A stretch of DNA of 64,000 nt from assembly GCF_036077095.1 (NCBI RefSeq), contig NZ_CP107960.1, positions 4,216,001-4,280,000 on the forward strand. The letters run 5' to 3'. The position numbers were made by a program, and so were the translations under genes. The stretch comes from Streptomyces sp. NBC_00376. GTDB lineage: Bacteria; Actinomycetota; Actinomycetes; Streptomycetales; Streptomycetaceae. A model generated the notes under the pieces. It had not been told where the DNA came from and searched no databases. It worked only from the letters and a program-made list of their open reading frames with translations. The number at the start of each line of letters is the position of its first letter. The stretch's first letter is position 1. This document shows, piece by piece, positions 23,591-32,252 of this stretch.

Positions 23591-25352
23591 TGAGGAATCC
23601 CGCTCGTTCGCGTTCCAGCCGCAGATCGGCCTTGAAGAGCCTGCTGAGCGGCGCGTACAGGGCGCGCACCAGCTCGTCGGTGACGACGGGCGCTCCACCA
23701 GTGGCGGAACCGGAGGCGGAGGGGGCCGCGGAAGTGCCCGGCGCACCGTGGGCGTCGGCCGTGGGCCCGGGTTCCGGTTCCGGCTGGGAATCGGCTTCGG
23801 CCGCCGCCTCCTGGGGCGGATCCGGAGGTGGTGGTTCCTCGCTCTCCGTCTCGCGCTGCACGACGGGCGCCGAGTACGACGGCGGTGGCGACCCGAAGAC
23901 GACGCTGCCGTCCGCCATCCGCTGGGCGACTCCGGCGGCCACGGCGGCCGAACCGGCCGTGGTGAAGGAGGTCGGCTCCGGCACGGGGGCGGTGGACGGC
24001 GCGGCCCGGCTACCGGAACCCGGCAATGAACGCGGCACCGGCGGCCCGCCAACTGCCTGACGTTGCAGGGCGGGAGGCGACGGGGCGGGCGGAGGCACGG
24101 CGGTACGTTGCAACGCCGCCGGAAGGGACGCGGCCGGCGTCACCGAGGGCACGCCCTCCCGGTCGGACGTCCAGCGCACCGGAACGGAGTCCGGCGCGGA
24201 CGACGCCGCAGGGATCGGTGGCGAGACCGGCGCCCCGGACATCGGCCCCGAACCGGCCGGAGGCCCCCCTGCAGCCCCGTCCACGGCCGAACGCTGTACG
24301 GTGCCGCCGCCGGCACCGCCGCCCGGCCCGGACTGGAGCGTCACGGGCCGGTCGGCAAGCAGGGGCGCGACCGGGCCGGTGGGCGGAGGCGGCGAGAGGG
24401 GCGCCCACGCGGGCACGGCGGACGTCCGCTGCACCGCCGGTGCGGGAGCCGCCGGTACGGACTCCGACGCGGCAGGCAGCAGAGGCGAGTCACCGAGCAA
24501 CGGCGCAGTGGGCCCACCGGTGTCTGCGGCCGGCTCCGGTACCCCGGACGCCCCGGAGAACACAGCGGTCCCAGCGGTCCCAGCGGCCTCAGCGTTCCCA
24601 GCTGCCTCGACACCCCCGGTCACCTCACCGGCTCCCCCGCCCGCCCCCGCCGTCTCCGGACCGTCGTGGGCGGCCTGCCGCTGCGCCGTGGGCGGCAGCG
24701 CGGACATCGGCGCACCGAGACCGGGCGCCCGCCGGGGCCGGTCCGGGGCCGCAGGCAGCACCGAACGCTGAACGGGCGGGGCCGTGGACGGCGGCGGGGC
24801 AGCGGACTCCGGCGCCGGCTCAGGAGCCACGGCCGGTACGAGCGGCTGCTCGCCCACCAGCCTCCGCACCGGCAACTCCGCCACGGCCGACTCCCCGGCC
24901 GATGTCATCGCGGGCGCACCCCCCGCGACAGCACGCTGCACAGCCATGGGAACGGGCATGGACACGGACAGGGGTACGTACCCGGTCCGGACCGGCGGCT
25001 CCCCCGGGCGCTCCGCGGACCGCTGCACCGGCGACGGGCGCTCCACGGTGACCGGGGCGGCCGGGGCGGTGATCCCGTGCACCAGTCCGGTGGGCGCGTC
25101 CGGGCTGACCAGGTGCCCGAGGGGCGTACCGAGCGAGGTGTCCTGCCGGGTGGAGAGCGAGCCCTGGAACCCGGAAGGATCGATGACCAGATCCTGAGCC
25201 CTCAAGGTCCGCTGAATGGGCGGCAGTTCGGCCGGATCGACCCGCTCGCGCGGCGCGGCCACCGGACCGGCGCCCGCACTGCCCGTCGCCGAACCCGTCC
25301 CCGCACCCGTCTCCGTACGCCCGCCGCCGCGCAGCCAGGACATCAGGCCCAT
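23574..25352 (-). CDS. CIS-locus Pro/Ala-rich protein with repeated VQR/LQR motifs
   Basis: 592 residues, not assigned to a family. A short N-terminal block contains LRGGG and PIQRTLRAQDLVIDPSGFQG; the long middle is disordered, rich in Pro, Ala, Ser and Val. A conserved-looking C-terminus follows (TDELVRALYAPLSRLFKADL, then RLERERAGFLINTRH). About ten short boxes of the type [VIL]QR[STAE] are scattered through it (VQRSAERP, VQRAVAGG, VQRTSAVP, LQRTAVPP, LQRQAVGG, VQRETESE). The same box occurs in the cargo protein and the DUF4157 protein of this locus. It sits between tube genes in the structural operon, so it could be a scaffold, length-control or cargo-docking protein. ATG at 25352. Confidence 0.7.
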   Translation of the reverse strand: MGLMSWLRGGGRTETGAGTGSATGSAGAGPVAAPRERVDPAELPPIQRTLRAQDLVIDPSGFQGSLSTRQDTSLGTPLGHLVSPDAPTGLVHGITAPAAPVTVERPSPVQRSAERPGEPPVRTGYVPLSVSMPVPMAVQRAVAGGAPAMTSAGESAVAELPVRRLVGEQPLVPAVAPEPAPESAAPPPSTAPPVQRSVLPAAPDRPRRAPGLGAPMSALPPTAQRQAAHDGPETAGAGGGAGEVTGGVEAAGNAEAAGTAGTAVFSGASGVPEPAADTGGPTAPLLGDSPLLPAASESVPAAPAPAVQRTSAVPAWAPLSPPPPTGPVAPLLADRPVTLQSGPGGGAGGGTVQRSAVDGAAGGPPAGSGPMSGAPVSPPIPAASSAPDSVPVRWTSDREGVPSVTPAASLPAALQRTAVPPPAPSPPALQRQAVGGPPVPRSLPGSGSRAAPSTAPVPEPTSFTTAGSAAVAAGVAQRMADGSVVFGSPPPSYSAPVVQRETESEEPPPPDPPQEAAAEADSQPEPEPGPTADAHGAPGTSAAPSASGSATGGAPVVTDELVRALYAPLSRLFKADLRLERERAGFLINTRH

Positions 25353-25381
25353 GGATTTTCCCGCCCTCCCTGCGCTGTTCG

Positions 25382-25525
25382 CTACTGCCCGTTGAGGCGA
25401 GCGACCTGTGCGACGAACCTCAGTCGTTCCGGGTGTTCCAGGTCCAGCAGCTCATCGAGCGGCCAGTGGAAGTGATAGGCGAGGTACGCGACCTCCTCGT
25501 AGAGCAGGTCGGCCGCGTACGTCAC
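25382..25525 (-). CDS. Small CIS-associated protein (DUF6760-like), 47 residues
   Basis: The GTG at 25525 overlaps the previous gene's stop (GTGA). The peptide reads VTYAADLLYEEVAYLAYHF, then HWPLDELLDLEHPERLRFV and a short AQVARLNGQ tail. It is helical, acidic/aromatic, and resembles the tiny proteins found at this spot in Streptomyces CIS clusters; by size it recalls Afp6/Pvc6. It is too short for ordinary length cut-offs but the reading frame, overlap and codon bias are all those of a real gene. Role unknown, probably a tail-assembly chaperone fragment. Confidence 0.72.
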   Translation of the reverse strand: MTYAADLLYEEVAYLAYHFHWPLDELLDLEHPERLRFVAQVARLNGQ

Positions 25526-25971
25526 GATTCCCCCAGGCGGCCACCGGCGAGATTCACCGCGAACTCCTCCTTGCAGGCCGGGCAGGAGACGGCGGCACGG
25601 GTGTGTCCCTCGGCGTTGATCCGCCGGTAGAAGTCCTGGAGGAAGGCCAGGTCGGAGGCGAAGAGGTCCTCGATGATGCCGGGGTGGATGTCGTCGATCG
25701 TGCCGATCCGGGTGACGACCCTGGCGATGAGTACGACCGAGAGGTACGCGGAGTTCTCCCGCACCCGGTCGTCCCGCAACGGCACGAGTTCGTCGCGCGC
25801 GGTCGCGAGCCGCATGACGCCCGTGTGGTGCACGGCGCCCGTCTCGTCGACGTACCCGCGCGGCAGCTCGAAGGTGAACTCCGTACGGAGCGGCTCCCGT
25901 TGACCGGACCGTCGTTCCGTCCCCCCGGCCGGGGCCGGGGCCGGCGCGGGCGTCTCTGTCGTACGTCGCAT
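25522..25971 (-). CDS. CIS tail-assembly protein, small, possibly phage tail assembly chaperone-like
   Basis: 149 residues. A Pro/Ala/Arg leader, then FTFELPRGYVDETGAVHHTGVMRLATARDELVPLRD, an arrangement seen in phage tail assembly (gpE-like/T4 gp-type) proteins, and a CPAC motif near the C-terminus (AAVSCPACKEEFAVNLAGG) that may bind metal. The start shares one base with the tube stop (TGATG), and it overlaps the 47-residue gene. It is probably an assembly factor rather than a particle part; the family name is uncertain. Confidence 0.7.
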   Translation of the reverse strand: MRRTTETPAPAPAPAGGTERRSGQREPLRTEFTFELPRGYVDETGAVHHTGVMRLATARDELVPLRDDRVRENSAYLSVVLIARVVTRIGTIDDIHPGIIEDLFASDLAFLQDFYRRINAEGHTRAAVSCPACKEEFAVNLAGGRLGES

Positions 25972-26414
25972 CAGTCGAGTTCCATGCTTTCGTACGTGAT
26001 CGCGAGCTTCTCCGTCAGGACCGAGGTGTCACCGGCCTTGAGGGTCCCGATCTCCAGGGACTTCGGCCAGGCGTTGATGAGCTTGTAGCGCTTGATGGCG
26101 ATGCCCTCGTGGTCGTACACGATGACCGCACCGTTGCGGCGGGCCGCGGTCATCCGGCCGAACCGGGAGTCCTTGATCCACCGTTCGAAGCTGTTGTCCT
26201 CGGTGAGACCGCGGGTCACGGTCACCTCACCGGCCTTCGGCCTGCCGGGAAGCTTCTTGATGGCGTAGCGGCCGTCGGCGGTGTTCTGCTTCAGCTCGAT
26301 GACGTCCTGCTCCATCTTCAGACCGCTGACCTCGGTGATCTGCTTGATGACGACGCTGTCGAATTCGAGGCCGAAGGAGGCCCCGACGGTGCTGTCGAGA
26401 TCGGGAAGTGGCAC
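25971..26414 (-). CDS. cis1: CIS inner tube protein (Hcp/gp19 family)
   Basis: 147 residues, the standard tube size. Typical blocks: FGLEFDSVVIKQITEVSGLKME, KLPGRPKAGEVTVTRGLTEDNSFERWI and the C-terminal beta strand KLAITYESMELD. Stacked hexamers form the tube propelled by the sheath. It follows the sheath gene by 55 bases, as in all eCIS. ATG at 26414 with AGGAG just upstream. Confidence 0.93.
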   Translation of the reverse strand: MPLPDLDSTVGASFGLEFDSVVIKQITEVSGLKMEQDVIELKQNTADGRYAIKKLPGRPKAGEVTVTRGLTEDNSFERWIKDSRFGRMTAARRNGAVIVYDHEGIAIKRYKLINAWPKSLEIGTLKAGDTSVLTEKLAITYESMELD

Positions 26415-26469
26415 AACAGGCTCCTTTACGGCTCTTACCGCTTGGTGGACCTAGGGGGACCAGGCCTCG

Positions 26470-28026
26470 CTACTCGTCGACGCCGCCGGTGCCCCCGGTC
26501 AGCTGGGAGAGGCGGAAGACCACGAACTCGGCCGGCCTGACCGGTGCCACCCCGATCTCGCAGATGACCTGACCTGCGTCGATGCTCTCCGGCGGGTTGG
26601 TCTCGCGGTCACACTTGACGTAGAACGCCTCTTCCGGGGTGAGCCCGAACAGCGCCCCCTTGCGCCACTCGTTGACCAGGAACGCCGACACCGTGCGCCG
26701 GATACGGGCCCACAGCGCGTCGTCGTTCGGCTCGAAGACGACCCACTGCGTACCGGCGAGGATCGACTCCTCCAGGTAGTTGAAGAGGCGCCGGACGTTC
26801 AGATAGCGCCAGGCCGGGTCGGAGGCCAGCGTGCGCGCGCCCCAGACCCGGATGCCGCGCCCGGGGAAGGACCGGATGCAGTTCAGGCCGATCGGGTTGA
26901 GCAGATCGTGTTCGCCCTTGGTCAGCTGGGTCTGCAGGGCGACCGCACCGCGTACGACCTCGTTGGCGGGGGCCTTGTGCACCCCGCGCGACTCGTCGTT
27001 GCGGGCCCAGACCCCGGCGATGTGGCCGCTCGGCGGTACGAGCCGGGCGCGCCCGGACGAGGGGTCGGCGACCCGGATCCAGGGGTAGTAGAGCGTGGCG
27101 TACTTGGAGTCGAAGTTGGCGCGGTCGGTGCGCCAGGCACGGATCTGCTGCGGGCTCAGTCCCGGCGGCGGGTCGAGGATGGCGACCCGGTCACCCATCA
27201 ACTCACAGTGGCTGATGAGCCCTTGCTGAACGGCGATGACCGACTCCAGGTCCAGCAGACCGCGTTCGTACGCGCTCATCAGGTCCGGCACGGCGATGGT
27301 CGTGACCTCTTCGACCGCTTCGAGCCCGCCGAGCCCGGTCCGCCGGTCGGGATCGCCGACGTACAGCTCGGGGGTCAGCGCCCCGGCGGCGGGCGATGCG
27401 GGTGCCGCCGGAGCCAGTGTCACGCTCTGCGTCGCGGGCCTGGCCGGGGCGGCACCGCGCCCGGTCTCACGGATCTCGATGAGCTCCGACTTGGCGTTGA
27501 CCCGGGTGGCGACGTTCTCCTTGCTGCGCTTGGTCGTGACGCTCGCGTACGTCTCCGCGACCTGACCGTCCCGCTTCACGACCAGCTGGAAGACGTCGGA
27601 GGGCGGATCGTCCCCCTCCACCTCGGCCACCTCTACGGTGATCTCTCCGGCCACGCCGGGGCGGGGCCTCACCGCGTACGGCCCGAGCTGCGTCTCCGCC
27701 CCCGCGGGCAGCTGCCCGACGGCCTCGCCGCCCTCACCCTCGCCCTCGGCGGGGAGTTCAGTGCCGTCATCAATACGCACCACATAACAGACGCCGCCAC
27801 CGTTGGCGAAGAACCCGTACACGGCGGACGCCAGATACGTACCGTCGACGAAGTCACCGAACGTGCCGGCGAACTGGCTCCAGTTGGTGATCAGCGTCGG
27901 CTCGTCGAACGGGCCCTTGCGGGCGAAGCCGACGAAAGCGGCGACCGAGGTGCCCACCCCTTCGATCGGCCGGGATCCGGACTCGATCTCTTCGACGTAG
28001 ACGCCCGGGGACAGGTACGACGGCAT
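26470..28026 (-). CDS. cis2: CIS contractile sheath protein
   Basis: 518 residues. MPSYLSPGVYVEEIESGSRPIEGVGTSVAAFVGFA is the classic start of contractile sheath proteins, and the conserved C-terminal half ends with RFVNEW-like FLVNEWRKGALFG, ICEIGVAPVRPAEFVVFRLSQ. It polymerises around the tube and contracts to drive it out. First gene of the structural operon; ATG at 28026 with GGAGAGACTCAC upstream. The insert at about 115-230 (charged, Gly-rich) is the exposed outer domain. Confidence 0.94.
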   Translation of the reverse strand: MPSYLSPGVYVEEIESGSRPIEGVGTSVAAFVGFARKGPFDEPTLITNWSQFAGTFGDFVDGTYLASAVYGFFANGGGVCYVVRIDDGTELPAEGEGEGGEAVGQLPAGAETQLGPYAVRPRPGVAGEITVEVAEVEGDDPPSDVFQLVVKRDGQVAETYASVTTKRSKENVATRVNAKSELIEIRETGRGAAPARPATQSVTLAPAAPASPAAGALTPELYVGDPDRRTGLGGLEAVEEVTTIAVPDLMSAYERGLLDLESVIAVQQGLISHCELMGDRVAILDPPPGLSPQQIRAWRTDRANFDSKYATLYYPWIRVADPSSGRARLVPPSGHIAGVWARNDESRGVHKAPANEVVRGAVALQTQLTKGEHDLLNPIGLNCIRSFPGRGIRVWGARTLASDPAWRYLNVRRLFNYLEESILAGTQWVVFEPNDDALWARIRRTVSAFLVNEWRKGALFGLTPEEAFYVKCDRETNPPESIDAGQVICEIGVAPVRPAEFVVFRLSQLTGGTGGVDE

Positions 28027-28259
28027 GTGAGTCTCTCCTTGGCCGGGAACGCCCGCAATTCTCGCGACACCGGCGATCACCGGGAACGGACACACGGCCG
28101 CCCGCCCGTGCACCGGCCCCTGCCCGATCAGGCAACGCCGTCGTGCTGTACGTGCTGCCGGGCGCTGCCCCGGACCGCGGTGCGCCTGTCCTGCGTACCC
28201 CGCGAGCACTGCGCACACCCTGGGACACCGACAGGGCACATGCGCGGCCGGGAGGGCGG
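28027..28259. promoter_or_regulatory. Divergent control region between the CIS structural operon and the cargo gene
   Basis: 233 bases separate the two start codons. Ribosome sites are visible at each end (GGAGAG for the sheath, GGGAGGG for the cargo). Both transcripts must start here, so joint control by a regulator, such as the locus's LuxR-type protein, is plausible. No clear palindrome was found. Confidence 0.5.
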
Positions 28260-31200
28260 ATGAAGGCGGTTCCGGAGAAGGACCCCGCCTCCGCTTCCGA
28301 CGGCAGAGGTACCCCCCATCGCGAGAACGTGACACTCAAGCCCGAAGTGTCACGTTCCCAAACGCCCCCATCCCACCGCCCGCCGGCCGACCGCCCGGCC
28401 CCCGACCCCCGCAGCGTGCAACGCCTGCAACGCGCGGCGGGCAACAGGGCCGTCTCCCGCCTGGTCGCCCAGCGCTACACGACCCCGGTGAAACCGTCCC
28501 CCGCCCAGGCCCCCGGCTTCCGCAAGGTCAAGGCGGACGTGGCGGCCAAGAAGGTCCACCTGGCCGCACACGCCCCCGCCGCCGCCGAGTCCAAGTCAGC
28601 ACAGGACGCGGCCGTCGCACCCCCCGACGACAAGGAGGCCCAGGGCAAGGCCGCGAACGCCGAGAAGATGAACGCCGCGAAGCCCGGCGAGTTCGACAAG
28701 CAGGCGTTCATCGACGCGGTGAACAAGGCCATCGACGCCCAGGCCCCGAAGAACCTCGACCAGGCCGACAAGTTCTCCAAGTCCGGCAAGGCCGACCAGA
28801 TCAAGGACGAGGTCGACGGGAAGGTCAAGGACGGGAAGGACTCCTCGGCCAAGGACATCGACACGGCCACCAAGGCCCCACCGGACACCTCGGCGGCCAA
28901 GGACAAACCCGTCACCCCGATGACCCCCGACCAGCCCCCCGCCAACCCCGGCGCCCCCTCCGCCGCAGACGCCATCCCCGCCCATCAGCCGGCCTCGGTC
29001 ACGGACTTCTCCGAGGGCCCGGCCGCCAACGACCAGGCGATGGCGGACGCCGAGGTCACCGAGGACCAGCTGGCCAAGGGCAACGAGCCCGAGTTCGATC
29101 AGGCCCTGTCCACGAAGAAGACCGCGGAAGCAGACTCCGCGAAGGCCCCCGCCAAGGGCAAGGCCGCCGAGGCCCAGCAACTGAGCACCGCCAAGGCCGG
29201 AGCGGCGGCCTCCGGCGCCCAGGCCATGAACGCCCTCACCGCGACCAGGACCTCGGCGGGCAAACAGGTCGACGGCGGCAAGGGCGAGACGAAGTCCAAG
29301 GACGAGAAGAAGCGCGCCGAGGTCACCGCCAAGCTCCAGAAGGTCTACGACGGCACGAAGAAGGACGTCGAGGCCACCCTGTCCGGCCTGGACAAGAAGG
29401 TCGACGAAGCGTTCACCTCAGGCGAGGAGGCGGCCCGCGACGCGTTCACCGCCGACCACAAGCGCCGCATGAAGAAGTACAAGGACAAGCGCTACTCAGG
29501 CATGTTCGGCCCCGCGAAGTGGGCCAAGGACAAGCTGATGGGCATGCCGAAGGAGGCCAACGACCTCTTCCAGGAAGCCCGCAAGCTCTACGTCTCCCAG
29601 ATGCAGACGGTCATCTCGTCCGTCGCCGACATCATCGGCACCGAACTGGGCAAGGCCAAGGCCCGCATAGCCAAGGGCCGCACCGAGCTGAAGGCCGAGG
29701 TCGACAAACTCCCCGCAAACCTACGCGAGTTCGGCCAGGAAGCCGCCACCGACTTCGCGGGCAAGTTCGACGACCTGGAAGCCACGGTCAACGAGAAGTC
29801 CGAACAGCTCGTCCAGGACCTCGCCCAGAAATACACCGCTGCCCTGAACAAGGTCGACGAGGAGATCAAGAAGCTCCAGGAGGCCAACAAGGGCCTGGTC
29901 GACAAGGCGAAGGACGCGATCGTCGGCGTCATCAAGACGATCAACGAACTGAAGAACCTCCTCCTCGGCATCCTCGCCAAGGCCGCCTCCGCCATCATGA
30001 AGATCATCAAGGACCCCATCGGGTTCCTCGGCAACCTCGTCAAGGCAGTAGGCGCCGGCCTCAACCTCTTCATCACCAACATCGCCGAGCACCTCAAGAC
30101 CGGCGTCGTCTCCTGGCTGCTGGGCACCGCGGTCAAGGCCGGCCTGGAACTCCCCCAGAAGTTCGACCTCAAGGGCATCATCCAGCTCATCGGCTCCCTC
30201 CTCGGCCTGACCTGGGCCAACATCCGCGCCCGCATCACCCGCAAGGGCATCCCCGACCAGGCCATGACCGCCGTCGAGTCCTCCGTCCCCGTCGCAAAGA
30301 AACTCGCGACGGAAGGCCCCGCAGGCGCCGTCAAGGAAATCGAGTCCGAGGCCGGCGACCTCAAGGCCACCATCCTCGAAAAACTCACCAGCTACCTGAT
30401 CCCCACCGTCATCATCGCCGGGATCACCTGGATCATCTCCCTCCTCAACCCCGCCTCCGCCTTCGTCCGCGCGGTCAAGGGAATCATCGACATCGTCACG
30501 TTCATCGTGAACCAGGGCGCCCAGATCGTGGAATTCGTCAACGCCGTCCTGGACGCGGTCATCGCCATCGCCAACGGCGGCTCGGCAGGCGTCCCCAAGA
30601 TGGTCGAAACCGCCCTCGCCGCCAGCGTCCCCCTCCTCATCGGCTTCCTCGCCTCGCTCCTCGGCATCGGATCCCTCGCCAACAAGGTCAAATCCGTCTT
30701 CTACGCCGTATCCCGCCCCGTCAACCGCGCCATCGACAAAATCGTCAACTTCATCACCAAAAAAGGCAAAGCCCTCTGGAACAAACTCAAAGGCAAGAAG
30801 GGGGATCCTCACGATCCCAAGGCCGGGAAGTCCCAGAAAGAGCTTGCACAACTGGCCCGCAAGGCGGCAGAGGAGGCCACCCGCCGGGTCGCGGGCGGAG
30901 TTTCACCGACCCAGGCGAAGTCCATACTGCGCGAGATAGAGAGCCACTACAAGCGCCAGGGACTGACCAGTCTTTCGTTTGTCACCGGAACCCACGGTAA
31001 AACTTCCGTTCGCATTCGAGCGAAGGTGAACCCGGAATACTCTGCCGACGACGTGGACACCGTTTCGCAACCTGGGGACAAGTTCGCAGAAATCCCGTGG
31101 ATCCATGAGATAAGAGGCTGGGCGACACTGAACCAGGATTCGGCAAAGATGGAAATTAATCCCGCCGGAGGCACTGACAAAAAGAAGGAGTGGGCGCCTC

Positions 31201-32243
31201 CCACCTATGCACGAGGCATAATTTCCTGGAGCGGAAAGAGTGCGTCACAGAGCAGGAACACAAAGACATTCGAGAGCAGCAACATGGAGGCTTCGGACAA
31301 GAAGTTCATGCGAAGTTATTCCGAAGCACATGGAGAGGAGAAAGTTATTCAGGCGTTCGACCGGCTGCTCTGGGGAGACTACGGAGAGGGCAGCCTTGAA
31401 GGCGTCGTAATCAATATGGACCTGTTCATCAACAGAAGCTCCTGCGTGAACTGCGCAGACTTTATCGCAGAGTTTGTCAGGAAACTTGAGAAGCGCGGGG
31501 CCACTGTCACCGCCAAGGCCAATGTAACAGCTCCATACAGGGGCGGGTCAGTCATCAGCGAAGAGGTGAGGAAGCGGAACGGTGACCTCATCAAACAGTT
31601 TGCCAGCAAATCACTTGTCACTCACGAACAGCTTGAGAACGCCCGTGCTGAGGCACAGAAGAAGAATCCGTCCAAGCCGCCGCCGGAGCCGAAGGTCAGG
31701 CGTTTCTGGGGAACCAGCGAGGAGGACACGCGGAAGCGCATCGAGGAGGTTCAGAAGGAATACAAGAAAGCACAGAAGGATATAGCCGAGCAGACCGGAG
31801 GGAGCTCCGGTGCCGCCACCCCGCCGCCGGTCCCGGACGAACTGCGGTGGCATCAACTGCGTGGGACGAATGATACGCAGAAGTTGGGCGTGGCCATCCT
31901 AGAAAAGGCGGGCGTGCAAGTGCACGCAATAACCCTTGATTCGATACGCTCAACCAACTTCAGCGATCAAGAGATTTCCTCCTTCGACAGCAGTGCCGAC
32001 TCCTCTGCAGCGGAGATCGCAGAGCTCGCGGCTCGACGGCCGGACTATCAGTCCCTGGACACGAACGGCGGGGTCGATAAAACGGAGCAGCAGATGAAAA
32101 TCCTCCGCAAGCATCTCAAGGATCGCGCAAAACAGGTGAACGACCTGGTGGCCGACGAGCGGATTCAGGAAATCCGGAAACAGGCCCAGGAGCGCAAGGA
32201 AGCGGAACAAAAGGCGGCAGAGGATTTGATGTCAGGCGGGTGA
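28260..32243 (+). CDS. CIS cargo/effector: 1327-residue polymorphic toxin with C-terminal deaminase-type domain
   Basis: Start ATG 28260 has GGGAGGGCGG just upstream. Layout: residues 52-72 hold overlapping VQR/LQR boxes around LQRAAGNRAV, the leader seen in eCIS-associated toxins. A Lys/Ala/Glu/Asp-rich coiled body follows to about 580, then amphipathic and hydrophobic helices (about 580-840). From about residue 850 comes a distinct toxin module with H1024-G-E1026 and C1062-V-N-C1065, spaced like the zinc-binding HxE...CxxC of cytidine-deaminase-fold toxins. A helical tail of ~200 residues with a WHQL block ends it. Codon use changes sharply near base 30,810: the N-terminal 850 codons are GC3-saturated, the toxin part is not. 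Deamination of nucleic acid or nucleotides is inferred. The convergent SUKH-like gene ends nine bases away and is the likely antidote. Confidence 0.8.
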   Translation: MKAVPEKDPASASDGRGTPHRENVTLKPEVSRSQTPPSHRPPADRPAPDPRSVQRLQRAAGNRAVSRLVAQRYTTPVKPSPAQAPGFRKVKADVAAKKVHLAAHAPAAAESKSAQDAAVAPPDDKEAQGKAANAEKMNAAKPGEFDKQAFIDAVNKAIDAQAPKNLDQADKFSKSGKADQIKDEVDGKVKDGKDSSAKDIDTATKAPPDTSAAKDKPVTPMTPDQPPANPGAPSAADAIPAHQPASVTDFSEGPAANDQAMADAEVTEDQLAKGNEPEFDQALSTKKTAEADSAKAPAKGKAAEAQQLSTAKAGAAASGAQAMNALTATRTSAGKQVDGGKGETKSKDEKKRAEVTAKLQKVYDGTKKDVEATLSGLDKKVDEAFTSGEEAARDAFTADHKRRMKKYKDKRYSGMFGPAKWAKDKLMGMPKEANDLFQEARKLYVSQMQTVISSVADIIGTELGKAKARIAKGRTELKAEVDKLPANLREFGQEAATDFAGKFDDLEATVNEKSEQLVQDLAQKYTAALNKVDEEIKKLQEANKGLVDKAKDAIVGVIKTINELKNLLLGILAKAASAIMKIIKDPIGFLGNLVKAVGAGLNLFITNIAEHLKTGVVSWLLGTAVKAGLELPQKFDLKGIIQLIGSLLGLTWANIRARITRKGIPDQAMTAVESSVPVAKKLATEGPAGAVKEIESEAGDLKATILEKLTSYLIPTVIIAGITWIISLLNPASAFVRAVKGIIDIVTFIVNQGAQIVEFVNAVLDAVIAIANGGSAGVPKMVETALAASVPLLIGFLASLLGIGSLANKVKSVFYAVSRPVNRAIDKIVNFITKKGKALWNKLKGKKGDPHDPKAGKSQKELAQLARKAAEEATRRVAGGVSPTQAKSILREIESHYKRQGLTSLSFVTGTHGKTSVRIRAKVNPEYSADDVDTVSQPGDKFAEIPWIHEIRGWATLNQDSAKMEINPAGGTDKKKEWAPPTYARGIISWSGKSASQSRNTKTFESSNMEASDKKFMRSYSEAHGEEKVIQAFDRLLWGDYGEGSLEGVVINMDLFINRSSCVNCADFIAEFVRKLEKRGATVTAKANVTAPYRGGSVISEEVRKRNGDLIKQFASKSLVTHEQLENARAEAQKKNPSKPPPEPKVRRFWGTSEEDTRKRIEEVQKEYKKAQKDIAEQTGGSSGAATPPPVPDELRWHQLRGTNDTQKLGVAILEKAGVQVHAITLDSIRSTNFSDQEISSFDSSADSSAAEIAELAARRPDYQSLDTNGGVDKTEQQMKILRKHLKDRAKQVNDLVADERIQEIRKQAQERKEAEQKAAEDLMSGG

Positions 32244-32252
32244 ACCTGCACA

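Noticed and set aside
28143..28259. Longer N-terminus for the cargo protein
   Set aside because: The extension is Arg/Pro-rich, lacks a ribosome site, and the ATG at 28260 has a good one.
29519..31000. Plus-strand frame overlapping the cargo gene
   Set aside because: Arg/Gln/His/Gly-rich frame-shifted shadow of the cargo protein; no ribosome site.
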